Part shown: positions 10,436 to 21,640 of the stretch, one piece after another | Numbering within the stretch: position 1 is the stretch's first letter | How the letters are laid out: every line of letters starts with the position of its first letter | Assembly: GCF_027172205.1 (NCBI RefSeq) | Contig: NC_070619.1 | Span: forward strand, 7,986,459 to 8,050,458 | DNA from: Podarcis raffonei | Lineage: Eukaryota > Chordata > Lepidosauria > Squamata > Lacertidae | Reading direction: 5' to 3' | Length of the DNA: 64,000 bases | Position numbers and translations under genes: made by a program | The notes under the pieces: generated by a model | Database searches by the model: none | The model's input: only the letters and a program-made list of their open reading frames with translations | Told to the model about the DNA's origin: nothing

Positions 10436-10793
10436 GCAGCGTCAACATTGCAGCGGGGAGGGGTTGGTCTGGATGACCCTTGGGTTCCCTTCCAGCTCTC
10501 TGGTTCTACAGTTCCAAGTTCATTTGCTCATCCTCTGCAGAGGGTTCTCCGAAGCCTTTGCCTCATTGGCGGCCTTGGAATAAGCTCTCTGTGTCTTTCC
10601 CTGGCCTTGAGGCTATCAGCGACGGGCATAAACTCTGGGCTCACAGCCAGCCCAGCAAAGAGGCTGTAGTCTGCAGGAATGCCAGCCCAGAAGGCAAGGC
10701 AAACAGCCTCATCCTGCACCTTTCCCCCTCCGACTTCCTTTCTGGAGCTGAGTTGCCAGGCTGTTACGAGGAACCAGGGATCGCTCAATTTCT

Positions 10794-11357
10794 TTTTTTA
10801 AAAAAAATATATATTTATTGAAATTTTCAAAAAATAAAAAAGAAAGACAAAAAAGAGAAAAGAGAGAAAAAAGAAAAAGGAACAATTAAAAAAGTTTACA
10901 TTGCTTACTTTCCATAACCAATTTCCTTGACTTCCCCACACCTGCCCTTCTTGTATTCCAATTCCAATTTTTAGCTCAGCAAATTCTTGTCCCCACACTT
11001 TACCTTATTTTCTCTAATTCATTTAAATTAACCAATTTTAACTTATAAACCTCAATCTTTATATATCAATACTTATTCTTAAAAAACTTTTCCTAAATTC
11101 GCCCCATCAATTTAATTAACCCATTTTAACTTAAAAACCTCAATCTTTATACGTCAACACTTATTCTTAACAATCTTTTTCTAAGGTCGGCCCCAATTCC
11201 CTTCCCCGAAATCCCCATTTTTATGTTAGTGGCAAAACCAACTTAATTAAAACAAAATATATTTATACACCCTTTGGATTCCCAAAGCCCCACCACCCCC
11301 TTTCCCGGATTCGAACCCCAACCAAAGTCCATCAGTCCATCTGCAGTCAGCCTGGCG
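10794..11357 (-). mobile_element. L1 LINE 3' end with 21-bp target duplication
   Basis: Reversed poly(A)-rich 3' UTR. Flanked by a perfect 21-base direct repeat (10773-10793 and 11358-11378; starts ACCAGGGATCGC), the mark of target-primed insertion. Confidence 0.85.
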
Positions 11358-11624
11358 ACCAGGGATCGCTCAATTTCTCCCCATCTCACTTAGCAACTGC
11401 ACACACAAAAATTCTCGTTTTAGTTTATCTCTTATTTGTTGCGTTATACACCCCACTCCCCCCCCCCACTCTGAAGTAGCTTGAATTTGCTGTACATGGT
11501 TCTTTCCCATTTAATCCACCCGGCACAACGTCCTTGCAAGGTAGGCCGACGAAACAAAAAGGGAAAGGAAATGAGCAGTGCCCTGTGTTGGAGAGATGGA
11601 GGGATGGCATCTGATTGCTCCTGG

Positions 11625-11735
11625 AGCAGCTAAGTGGCGAAGTTTAATCTCAAGTTTGTGGGTTCGAGCCCCACGTTGGGCGAAAGATCCGTGCGTTGCA
11701 GGCGGGTCCCTTCCAACTCTGCAATTCTAGCTAGA
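11625..11735 (+). mobile_element. tRNA-Lys-like SINE with CR1-type tail
   Basis: TTTAATCTCAAG..GTGGGTTCGAGCCCCACGTT is nearly the T arm and 3' end of tRNA-Lys(CTT). It runs into GGTCCCTTCCAACTCTGCAA, a CR1 3'-type tail. The tRNA 5' half is eroded. Confidence 0.75.
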
Positions 11736-11739
11736 CTGG

Positions 11740-12207
11740 TGACTGAGAGCGGCCGCCGAGGCCATAACACCGATCCCAAAAGATCTTCATTGGCTCCCAG
11801 TACGTTTCTGAGCACAATTCAAAGTGTTGGTGCTGACCTTGAAAGCCCTAAATGGCCTCGGTCCAGTAGACCTGAAGAAGCGTCTCCACCCCCATCGTTC
11901 CTCCCGGACACTGAGATCCAGCGCCGAGGGCCTTCTGGCGGTTCCCTCCCTGCGAGAAGTGAGGTTACAGGGAACCAGGCAGAGGGCCTTCTTGGTGGTG
12001 GCGCCTGCCCTGTGGAACGCCCTCCCAGCAGATGTCGAGGCAATAAACAACTATTTTACTTTTAAAAGACAACTGAAGGCGGCCCTGTTTAGGGAAGTTT
12101 TTAATGTCTGTCGCTGTATTGTTTCTAATATTCGGTTGGAAGCCGCCCAGAGTGGCTGGGGAAACCCAGCCAGATGGGCGGGGTATAAATAATAAATTAT
12201 TATTATT
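11740..12207 (+). mobile_element. L2-group LINE 3' end
   Basis: Frame codes LVLTLKALNGLGPVDLKKRL, then RTLRSSAEGLLAVPSLREVR, the common C-terminal motif of this LINE, then the GCCGCCCAGAGTGGCTGGGG tail. Confidence 0.88.
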
Positions 12208-12296
12208 ACGGTATATGGTTCTAAGTCGGTGGTTATAGCACATGGCTGTCTATTCCCCAAGGAGCTTGAGATGGCATATGTAGTTCTTCCTTCTCA

Positions 12297-12298
<2 letters not shown>

Positions 12299-12342
<44 letters not shown>
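12299..12342 (+). repeat. (TC)n microsatellite
   Basis: About 21 CT units. Confidence 0.9.
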
Positions 12343-12347
<5 letters not shown>

Positions 12348-12572
12348 ATCTTTTTGTGTGTGTGTTAACTGTTTTCAGGGTGTTGTGTTTGTGTGTTTTT
12401 CCACACTCAAGCAGTGTATACATTTGCGAAATAAATAAATATCAGCATAAATATCAGCCCACCCTCATCTCTGAGACCCCCTCAGATACCAGAACTGGCT
12501 CCCTCTGGCCCGGGATTTATGGTCCATGTTGTTTTCTCCGAATCTGGATTATTGGAATCATAGAACAGAATA

Positions 12573-12814
12573 CAGTGGTACCTCAGGTTAAGTACTTAAT
12601 TCGTTCCAGAGGTCCGTACTTAACCTGAAACTGTTCTTAACTTGAAGCACCACTTTAGCTAATGGGGCCTCCTGCTGCTGCCATGCCGCCGGAGCACGAT
12701 TTCTGTTCTCATCCTAAAGCAAAGTTCTTAACCTGAAGCACTATTTCTGGGTTGGTAGAGTCTGTAACCTGAAGCATTTGTAACCTGAAGCGTATGTAAC
12801 CTGAGGTACCACTG
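12573..12814. mobile_element. Tigger/pogo-like MITE
   Basis: CAGTGGTACC ends with TA flanks; opposite internal orientation to 3182 (GTACTTAACCTGAAACTG first). Confidence 0.82.
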
Positions 12815-12934
12815 TAGTAGAATCACAAGAGTTAAAAGGGAACCGGTATTTAGGCAATACAAACAAATTAGTAACCGAATATCGCAAGTACTTGGTCTTC
12901 TATATGACCTTGGCAACTCAAGTAGGAATTAAAA

Positions 12935-13600
12935 CAAAAAATTTTTTTCCTTCCAGTAGCACCTTAAAGACCAACTAAGTTAGTTCTTGGTATGAGCTTT
13001 CGTGTGCATGCACACTTCTTCAGATACACTGAAACAGAAGTTGCCAGATCCTTCTATATAGTGAGAAGGTGGGGAGGGGTATTACTCAGAAGGGTGGTGG
13101 GAATGGGTGATTGGCAGATAGCTGTGATGAGCCTGTTGACGACTCTTAACGACTGCAATAGGTCTTACAGGAAAAAGCAAGGGGTGAGAAGGTGAAAAAT
13201 GGCTTAGTCATGTATAATGAGATAAGAATCCAATGTCTTTGTTCAGACCAGGTCTCTCCATGGTTTTAAGTTTGGTAATGAGTTGCAATTCAGCAGCTTC
13301 TCTTTCCAGTCTATTTCTGAAATTCCTTTGTAGTAAAACAGCTACTTTGAGATCTTGTATAGAATGTCCTGGGAGATTGAAGTGTTCTCCTACTGGTTTC
13401 TCTGTCTTGTGATTCTTGATGTCCGATTTATGTCCGTTTATTCTTTGGCGTAAGGTTTGGCCTGTTTGTCCAATATAGAGAGCTGAAGAACACTGTAGGA
13501 ATTGCCGCTCAGCGGAAAACAGCCCAGAATCCAACTCTGGGCGCTTGGTATCAGGAATATGAAGAAAATGACACATTATTTGAGATTTGGCTGAGGACTA
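12935..13600 (-). mobile_element. Penelope-like retroelement fragment
   Basis: Minus-strand frame (about 13208-13540) codes a GIY-YIG-type endonuclease stretch (SSALYIGQTGQTLRQRINGH), as in Penelope-like elements. The 3' non-coding part (GGTGCTACTGGAAGG, reversed at 12950) follows. Fragmentary, and treated as a fossil. Confidence 0.75.
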
Positions 13601-14076
13601 GAGTCTTCAGATGCGCTTTATTTCGTACACAGCACAGCAGAGGCATCATTCTCAAGGCCACCTACGCCTGGTGAATCTGGAATTGAACTTGATAATCAGA
13701 TAACGCCAATAGTCTTGGACTTTGTTATTTTAACCTCGGTGCAATGGGGACTCCCACAGTGTTTTATAGTTTTGTTTTCCACCTTCTAATGTCCATCTGT
13801 TGTCGCAACGGTTCCTCTCTGCAAAATGAATTTAAAAAACAAAACAAAACACCTTTGCCAAAAAAAAAGAACGTCTTATCCCAGACTCCTATTTGTATAA
13901 AGTCGATAGGCAGTGAGCTGGAAAGTTTCACAATGTGAGACCTCCTCTCATTTTCATTTTTACCCATGGATGTAATAAAAACTGCCAATCAGTTGAGAAA
14001 ATGTCTGGTTTTGATAACACCTTTGACCAGACATGGCTTGGTTCAGCAGCACAATGACCAGAGGAGGACCAAAATA

Positions 14077-14302
14077 CAGTGGTTCCTCGGGTTACAGGCG
14101 CTTCAGGTTACAGACTCCGCTAACTCAGAAATAGTACCTCGGATTAAGAACTTTGCTTCAGGATGAGAACAGAAATCGTGCTCTGGCGGCGCGGCAGCAG
14201 CGGGAGGCCCCATTAGCTAAAATGGTGCTTCAGGTTAAGAACAGTTTCAGGTTAAGAACGGACCTCTGGAACGAATTAAGTACTTAACCCGAGGTACCAC
14301 TG
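14077..14302. mobile_element. Tigger/pogo-like MITE
   Basis: CAGTGGTTCCTCGGG and GAGGTACCACTG ends, TA on both sides. Confidence 0.82.
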
Positions 14303-14369
14303 TATCCCCTATCTCCCCTCTTACAGCAATACAAACACAACATGTACGCTAATAGTTGGTAGAGAATAT

Positions 14370-14436
14370 ATAATAGAATAGTGATATCATTCAAATTGTA
14401 GAAATAAGCCAATCTCCCCTGGTTTCCTATCTCCCC
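14370..14436 (+). repeat. Left arm of a 1.8-kb-spaced inverted repeat
   Basis: About 67 bases that recur as reverse complement at 16227-16294 with only a few mismatches (shared core CCAATCTCCCCTGGTTTCCT). Confidence 0.8.
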
Positions 14437-14442
14437 ATGACA

Positions 14443-14760
14443 CCTGACCATTAGGTCCAGTCGTGACCGACTCTGGGGTTGCGGCGCTCATCTCGCTTTA
14501 TTGGCCGAGGGAGCCGGCGTACAGCTTCCGGGTCATGTGGCCAGCAGGACTAAGCCGCTTCTGGCGAACCAGAGCAGCGCACAGAAACGCCGTTTACCTT
14601 CCCACCGGAGAGGTACCTATTGATCTACTTGCACTTGGACGTGCTTTCGAACTGCTAGGTTGGCAGGAGCAGGGACCAAGCAACGGGAGCTCACCCCGTC
14701 GTGGGGATTCGAACCGCCGACCTTCTGATCGGCAAGTCCTAGGCTCTGTGGTTTAGCCCA
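14443..14760 (-). mobile_element. tRNA-derived SINE, cut off by BovB
   Basis: Near-complete minus-strand SINE. The tRNA-like head stops at GGTTTAGCCCA, where BovB sequence begins. Confidence 0.9.
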
Positions 14761-15136
14761 AAGAATTGATGCTTTTGAATTCTGGTGCTGGAGGAGACTC
14801 CTGAGAGTCCCATGGACTTCAAGAAGATCAGACCTCTCCATTCCTAAGGAAATCAGCCCTGAGTGCTCACTGGAAGGACAGGTCCTGAAGCTGAGGCTCC
14901 AAGACTTTGGCCACCTCATGAGAAGAGAAGACTCCCTGGAAAAGACCCTGATGTTGGGAAAGATGGAGGGCACAAGGAGAAGGGGACGACAGAGGACGAG
15001 ATGGTGGGACAGTGTTCTTGAAGCTACCAGCATGAGTTTGACCAAACTGCGGGAGGCAGTGGAAGACAGAAGTGCCTGGCGTGCTCTGGTCCAGGGGGTC
15101 ACGAAGAGTGGGACACGACTAAACAACAACAAAAGC
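14761..15136 (+). mobile_element. BovB LINE 3' end
   Basis: Codes for the BovB C-terminus, with [20 protein letters not shown] and the GTRLNN end, then an AACAACAAC tail. Confidence 0.9.
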
Positions 15137-15905
15137 TTATTTCCGGTGCACATCTGGGTCAGAGCAGGCCCATGCACATGAACACAAGCTATTTCCGGTG
15201 CTCCTCTGACCCGGAAGTGTGCCAGAAATAGCGTGTTCGCACGCGTATGGGCACGCGCTCTCCCGCCCTCCGGCCCACCGTGCGATCGGCGCTGGAGACA
15301 CCGGCCTGAGGCGCAGTAAGTTTGCTGACCGCTGCCCTCGCTTTATCATAAACAGTTCCCACACCTCTCCACGCCCCCCCCCCCCAGGTTGGCTCTTGCA
15401 AAAACACCTTTGCTTTCCCTGAACCTTCCTCCTAACCTCGGGTTTCCTGACCCCTTGAGCTCAGCAGGCGAGAAAATTGTGTCCGGAAGCTGAGTGGGGC
15501 TCAGGAGGGGAAGGGCAAAGGTGGCATTTCTGAAGACGCTCCTTGATCTCTGACTCAGTTAAACAGCCAGCTGGGATGTTTAGCTAGAAGGGATCAGGGA
15601 TCATCTCTGGAGATCATCCCACGCCAAGCCCTGGTGACTGGCAGTGGGATGGCGCACTCAAGTTCCTAGTCAATATGGAGGCAGTTTCCTCTTGGGAGCA
15701 CCTGTTTGGCTATTGAGAGAACAAGGTGCTGTTCTAGAGGAGCCGCTCGCCGGAGCCAGCGATTGTTTGTCTGCGAATTAAATTTGTACGCCACTTTTTG
15801 TCCAAAGACCACGGTGCAGTTTTGCAACATAAAACACAAAGTGTTTGAGCCTGGCTTGAACCTCTGTGTCAGGGAACTGTGGTAGCTTGTACCTCAATAG
15901 CCAAA
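15137..15905. other. Unclassified sequence, GC-rich at left
   Basis: A ~30 base motif (AAGCTTATTTCCGGTG and AAGCTATTTCCGGTG) is repeated at 15133 and 15186. The rest shows no recognised gene or repeat. Confidence 0.4.
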
Positions 15906-15906
15906 G

Positions 15907-16140
15907 CAGAGACATTTACCTGAGGAATCTTTCGACGTCAAGCGACTGATAACCTTGGAGAGGTTCTTCGAAGACCAGAAACCTCCTCAGTTCCACTTTG
16001 AGGAAGCCAGAAAACTGGTTAAGCAACTGGAAATTTCCATTTCACCGGCTGATGAAGCCTGAGTTAAAAGATGCCTTTATTACCTGAAAAAACACCTTCC
16101 CTCCTTTAAAGAAGTTGAGTTTGAATTACATTGCGTGCTA
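15907..16140 (+). pseudogene. Protein-like relic of unknown origin
   Basis: One plus-strand frame reads like real protein (FDVKRLITLERFFEDQ, KPPQFHFEEARKLVKQLEIS) and continues past an interruption as CLYYLKKHLPSF. There is no methionine start or splice context, and I do not recognise the family. It could be a decayed gene, a retrocopy or part of a transposon protein. Confidence 0.3.
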
Positions 16141-16226
16141 TAGGCAAACCGCAGCCCTGGCGCACACAAAATGCTAGCCAAACCATGGTTTTGTGTGAAC
16201 AGGCAAGCAATTGGGCTTCAGTAGGG

Positions 16227-16294
16227 GGAGATAGGAAACCAGGGGAGATTGGCTTCTTCCTACAATTTGAATGGTATCATTATTCTATTATATA
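16227..16294 (-). repeat. Right arm of the inverted repeat
   Basis: Reverse complement of 14370-14436. Confidence 0.8.
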
Positions 16295-16908
16295 AGGTAA
16301 AGGGACCCCTGACCATTAGGTCCAGTTGTGGCCGACTCTGGGGTTGCGGCGCTCATCTCGCTTTATTGGCCGAGGGAGCCGGTGTTCAGCTTCCGGGTCA
16401 TGTGGCCAGCAGGACTAAGCCGCTTCTGGCGAACCAGAGCAGCACACGGAAACGCCGTTTACCTTCCTTCCCGCCGGAGCGGTACCTATTTACCGTATTT
16501 TTTGCTCTATAGGACGCACCAGACCACAAGACGCACCTAGTTTTTGGAGGAGGAAAACAATAAAAAAAATATTCTGACTCTCAGAAGCCAGAACAGCAAG
16601 AGGGATCGCTGCGCAGTGAAAGCAGCGATCCCTCTTGCTGTTCTGACTTCTGGGATAGCTGCGCAGCCTGCATTCGCTCCATAAGACACACACACATTTC
16701 CCCTTACTTTTTAGGAGGGAAAGAGTGAGTCTTATAGAGCAAAAAATACGATATCTACTTGCACTTTGACCTGCTTTCGAACTGCTAGGTTGGCAGGAGC
16801 AGAGACTGAGCAACGGGATCTCACCCCGTCGCAGGGATTCGAACCGCCGACCTTCTGATTGGCAAGCCCTAGGCTCTGTGGTTTAGACCACAGCGCCACC
16901 CATGTCCT
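16295..16908 (-). mobile_element. tRNA-derived SINE, split by a MITE
   Basis: Complete minus-strand SINE, interrupted at its CCTATTTATCTACTT segment by the MITE at 16493-16751. Confidence 0.9.
16493..16751. mobile_element. TA-target MITE nested in the SINE
   Basis: The SINE target TA is duplicated at 16491-16492 and 16752-16753. Removing the insert restores the SINE, which proves the TA duplication directly. Confidence 0.9.
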
Positions 16909-17029
16909 GAGATGAAACCAGTAGGGCTGCCATATTTCAAAAAGTAAAATCCAGGACGCCCCAAAAGCTTTTTTTCTTTTTAGGAAGACCCAAAATCTTA
17001 CTGGGGAAAATAAGAAATCAAGATAACAA

Positions 17030-17345
17030 TTTTTTATATATATATACAAAAGAATGGAAATGGTTTGTTGAATATTTACAAACTGTAAACAGATAAGAAC
17101 TTTAGCAGGATTATTGTAGTGACCTGCAGTTTTAGAAGAGTATATATTTAAAGTAGATGAATAAACGAGTAGATTAAGTTGATTTGGAATGTGCAGAAAA
17201 TATAAAAATCAAATTTAAGGAACCGCAGGAAGAGGGGGAAGGAAGTCGGGTTTTGAGATGTTAAAAGGATATTGAAATTACTGAAATGTATAAAACTGAA
17301 ACTCATAAATAAAATAATTTAAAAATCCAAAATTGTTGAACTTTT
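17030..17345 (+). mobile_element. L1 LINE 3' region
   Basis: Shares long stretches with 45268-45600 (AAAGAATGGAAATGGTTTG, GAGGGGGAAGGAAGTC) and ends A/T-rich. Both are near the ORF2 end and 3' UTR. Confidence 0.6.
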
Positions 17346-18192
17346 TTGGGGGGGAGAACCCCTGAAATTGTTAAGCTTTCTTATAGAAGACCTGAAAGTT
17401 ATTGAGCTTTTCGTAGAGAAACCCCAAAGTCATTGAACTTTTCAGACAAAGTACCGCTCCAAAAACGCAATTTTCGGGTTTACTTCTTAAGATCCAGAAC
17501 AAACAACTGCTGCCAGAGTTCACCCCCAGAAGCACACTCCATTGTCTCTCAAGACAAACAGATGCCAAGAATATACTATGAGCTGGACTAACGTAATACT
17601 CAAGCCCACATGTGACAAGTGATTGATAAATTAAACTTCCGAACAACAAGGTCTGTATCCCATGTTAGAGCAGACATATGGAACTGGATTAAAATAAATC
17701 TCTTTAGCTGAAATTGCTGCATGGCAGGGGTTGGCTAGATGAACCCTGGGGTCCCTTCGAACTCTAGAGTTTTTTGTTTTTTTAATTCATGGAAATGGCT
17801 CGTCTATTTAGTTCAACCGTTCTTCTAAGGAGAATTATTTCCAAAACCCTGAGCAGCAGGTTGACACCTCCCCCAAAATGGGCCGGCTCACGTGCTTCGA
17901 ATTGACTCTGGCTGACCAGCTGCAGGTTAGGCAACGCAAGCTGCTAGCCCATATGGAGGCCCAAACAATCTCCTGCCTCCGTGGGGCGGGGAGGGACAAA
18001 GCAGGGGTCAAGACTTGGGTCAGAGAGTTGTGAAAAAGGAAGACACCCGGGAGATTTCCAGGACTGGCGAGGCGGTTGTTTCAAAAGGCCTCTTCAAGGA
18101 ATGCCTGAGCGCGTTCCGAAAACAGAAGGCGAAAGGTGGAGTTTATCAGCCGTGGGAAAATGCCAGTTCTCAATGGCCATTTCCTTTATGTA
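17346..18192. other. Unclassified sequence
   Basis: A CR1-type tail occurs at about 17705-17770 (GGGTCCCTTCGAACTCTAGA). Otherwise nothing recognised. Confidence 0.4.
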
Positions 18193-18212
18193 CAGTGGTA
18201 CCTCGGGTTACA
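18193..18212. mobile_element. Tigger-like MITE stub
   Basis: Only the left CAGTGGTACCTCGGGTTACA end survives, joined directly to a SINE. Confidence 0.7.
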
Positions 18213-18466
18213 GGGACGCGGGTGGTGCTGTGGTCTAAACCACAGAGCCTAGGGCTGATCAGAAGGTCGGCGGTTCGAATCCCCGCGACAGGGTGAGCTC
18301 CCGTTGCTTGGTCCCTGCTCCTGCCCACCTAGCAGTTCGAAAGCACGTCAAAGTGCAAGTAGATAAATAGGTACCACTCTGGTGGGAAGATAAATGGCGT
18401 TTCCGTGCGCTGCTCTGGTTCACCAGAAGCAGCTTAGTCCTGCTGGCCACATGACCCGGAAGCTGC
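18213..18466 (+). mobile_element. tRNA-derived SINE, 3'-truncated
   Basis: Complete tRNA-like head: A box TGGTGCTGTGG, B box GGTTCGAATCC. The tail is missing. Confidence 0.88.
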
Positions 18467-19259
18467 ACTGCCTCTTTTTAACCACGAGGAGGCGGCCAAA
18501 TGGCAGGTTATCCTGTTGCCATTTGGGGGCAAAGCGGAACTCTTCCTGGCCCCAGGGAGGGCTGCCCCACCACCAGGATTCACATCTGGGAATTCGCATC
18601 TGGAAGAAAGCCCTTGCATACAGTTTGCAGCGTCAGTGACCTGGTGCTCTCTCAATGTTGGGGACCACAAATGCCATCAGCCCCGGTCAGCATGCCCAAA
18701 GGTCAGAGCTGGTGGGCACGTGAGACCCTATAGCTGCACCAAGAGAGATGGTGGCAGAAGTGGGATCTCCTCCACCGACAGACCAGCAGTGGGTGGTCTG
18801 CCTGCCTGCAAAAGCAGCTGCTCTAACCACTGCGCCACACAGCCCTGCCTTTCAGTTTCCCGAGGGGTCTCGGGGGAAAAACCGGACCCTCCGAACCCAT
18901 TGCCCCGGTTTGTTTTTCTCCAAACCGCTCAAGGGACGGGGAAGAATGCCCTCTGCCCCACCTGCAAGAAATTATAGGTTCAACAGGGCAGAGATCGCTG
19001 GAGGGTGTTTCTGCAGAAACAAGCGCCCTGTAGGCACCCTGGATTTCTAGGAACTGAGCCTGCGATGGGAAGATAAATAGGGGCCGTGTCTAACTGCTTC
19101 TCATATTTGGGGAAGGGGTGGAATGTTGCCTCGGGCAGGCCAGGTGAGAGACACCTGTTGTGTGAGCCCCGCCGCACACACCCTATTCCTCAGGTGCCAT
19201 TCCGCTGAGTCTTGTTTTGACCATGTGCGTTTGAGGGCGGGAGAGAGCATTCCTGCTTT
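18467..19259. other. Unclassified sequence
   Basis: No gene recognised. A tRNA/MIR-like 3' motif (CTAACCACTGCGCCACAC) lies at about 18824. Confidence 0.4.
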
Positions 19260-19726
19260 GTTTTATTATGAGAAAAACACTGCTCCCTTTCCCTTGTGTA
19301 GTATCTAAGAGCCCGTCTAAGGGATGCGGGTGGCGCTGTGGGTTAAACCACAGAGCCTAGGGCTTGCCAATCAGAAGGTGGGTGGTTCGAATCCCTGCAA
19401 CGTGGTGAGCTCCCGTTGCTTGGTCCCTGCTCCTGCCAACCTAGCAGTTCGAAAGCATGTCAAAGTGCAAGTAGATAAATAGGTACCACTCCGGCGGGAA
19501 GGTAAACAGCGTTTCCGTGCGCTGCGCTGGTGCTGGCTCGCCAGAGCAGCTTCGTCACGCTGGCCACATGACCCGGCAGCTGTACGCCGGCTCCCTCGGC
19601 CAATAAAGGGAGATGAGCGCTGCAACCCCAGAGTCGGTCACGACTGGACCTAATGGTCAGGGGTCCCTTTACCTTTAAGAGCCCATCTAGAGTCCTTAAG
19701 TAGGTTTTCTATCGGTAAGAGAAAAT
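19260..19726. mobile_element. Possible LTR-type relic, split by a SINE
   Basis: The flanks of the SINE at 19320 match 37555-37625 (AGAGCCCATCTAGAGTCCTT and around). The shared sequence looks like part of an LTR element. Fossil; family not certain. Confidence 0.35.
19320..19675 (+). mobile_element. tRNA-derived SINE, full length
   Basis: From GGGATGCGGG to CCTTTACCTT, with a 14-base target duplication TAAGAGCCC(G/A)TCTA at 19306-19319 and 19676-19689. Confidence 0.93.
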
Positions 19727-19727
19727 A

Positions 19728-20042
19728 CAGTGGTGCCTCGCAAGACGAAATTAATCCGTTCCGCGAGTCTTGCGAAGCACGGCTATTAGTGGCTTAGTGG
19801 CTTAGCGGCTATTAGCGGCTTAGCGGCTATTAACGGCTTAGCGGCTTAGCGGCTATTAACGGCTTAGCGGCTTAGCGGCTTTAAGAAAAAGGAAACAAAC
19901 TCGCAAGAACTCACAAGACGTTTCGTCTTGCGAAGCAAGCCCATAGGGAAAATCGTCTAGCGAAGCGACGCAAAAACCGAAAAACCCTTTCATCTTGCGC
20001 GTTTTTCGTTTTGCGAGGCATTCGTCTTGCAGGGCACCACTG
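19728..20042. mobile_element. Tigger/pogo-like MITE, second family
   Basis: The left end is CAGTGGTGCCTCGCAAGACG; the right end is GGGCACCACTG; TA lies on both sides. An internal GGCTTAGCGGCTATTA short tandem repeat is present. A second copy is at 62015. Confidence 0.85.
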
Positions 20043-20680
20043 TAAATGACTTTTAAAGATAGGATAGCTGCTTTTTTCCTTGACATCTGAAGGGAGGGTG
20101 TTCCACAGGGAGGGCGCCACTACCGAGAAGGCCCTCTGTCTGGATCCCTGTAACCTCACTTCTCGCAATGAGGGAACTGCCAGAAGGCCCTCGATGCTGG
20201 ATCTCAGTGTCCGGGCTGAACGATGGGGGTGGAGACGCTCCTTCAGGTATACAGGACGGAGGCCGTTTAGGGCTTTAAAGGTCAGCACCAACACTTTGAA
20301 TTGTGCCCACGTAGAGCACATTGCAGTAGTCCAAGTGGGAGATAACTAGAGCATGCACCACTCTGGCAAGACAGTCCATCGGCAGGTAGGGTCTCATCCT
20401 GCGTACCAGATGGAGCTGGGAGACAGCCGCCCTGGACACAGAATTGACCTGTGCCTCCATGGACAGCTGTGAGTCCAAAATGACTCCCAGGCTGCGCACC
20501 TGGTCCTTCAGGGGAATAGTCACCCCATTCAGGACCAGGGAATCCCCCACACCCACCCGCCCCCTGTCCCCCCCAAAAAAACAGTACTTCTGTCTTGTCA
20601 AAGGTCGGAAAAGGGGAGCAGCCGCCAAACCAGGGTGTTGCTTGAGCTTTGAACTGCTTTGAACTCCTGGCACTGGCAGG
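20043..20680 (-). mobile_element. L2-group LINE fragment with RT C-terminal region
   Basis: Minus-strand frames give LGVILDSQLSMEAQVNSVSR and ARVVHALVISHLDYCNVLYV, typical of the L2/jockey group RT, then LVLTFKALNGLRPVYLKERL. This is the longest coding-derived L2 piece in the window. Confidence 0.88.
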
Positions 20681-20917
20681 TGAGACCTATAGCCCAGTAA
20701 ATAAAGTGTGATTGTCGTGTTTGCTATGTCTCACTTTCCCGATGCTTTGATGCAATTTCCTGCCCAGGTTTTGTTCAGTTTATACTCCCGTGCGATCAGG
20801 ATCCCCCCAGCATGGCTGGGAATCCTGACGATTTTATGGCAAGTGATGAAAGGAGGCAGAGAGAGAATGAGGGTGTTTCGTACCTTTGAGTCATAACTTG
20901 TGTTGCAAAAGAGAGTG

Positions 20918-21278
20918 GTAAAGGTAAAGGCAAAGGGACCCCTGACCATTAGGTCCAGTTGCGGACGACTCTGGGGTTGCAGCACTCATCTCGCTTTATT
21001 GGCCGAGGGAGCCGGCGTACAGCTTCCGGGTCATGTGGCCAGCATGACTAAACCGCTTCTGGCGAACCAGAACAGTGCATGGAAACGCCGTTTATTACCT
21101 TCCCGCTGGAGTGGTACCTATTTATCTACTTGCACTGGCGTGCTTTCAAACTGCTAGGTTGGCAGGAGCAGGGACTGAGCAACGGGAGCTCACCCCATCG
21201 TGGGGATTCGAACCACCGACCTTCTGATCGGCAAGTCCTAGGCTCTGTGGTTTAACCCACAGCGCCACCCGCATCCCT
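20918..21278 (-). mobile_element. tRNA-derived SINE, full length
   Basis: Flanked by the 11-base duplication AAAAGAGAGTG (20907-20917, 21279-21289). Confidence 0.93.
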
Positions 21279-21412
21279 AAAAGAGAGTGAGAAAGAAAGA
21301 AAGATCCTGGAACAGCTGACCTCTTGCAAAGGCTTCCTGCTTAGCAGCTCATCTCTTGCAAAGTGTAACCCAGCCTGCAGATCTGTTGTCAGGAGTGTAG
21401 GATTTCTCATCT

Positions 21413-21640
21413 TTCACTTTATTTATTTATTTTTTTAAAATAATCTTTATCCATTTAAATTAAAGACTTATGCAAAGAATTCACAATCTCATACTGCAAA
21501 AAGAAAACTAAAGAAAAAAGAATTAAGAAGAAAATACATAAAAAAGAAAGAAAATAAAGCAAATTTACATAAGTAAAAAAACACTTAATCTTCCTAATTA
21601 ATACTTAATTAAACACTTAAATAAAAAACGACAAAACAAT
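21413..21640 (-). mobile_element. L1-like 3' end
   Basis: A/T-rich, starts TTTATTTATTTATTTTTTTA; pattern like other reversed L1 ends. Weak. Confidence 0.35.
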
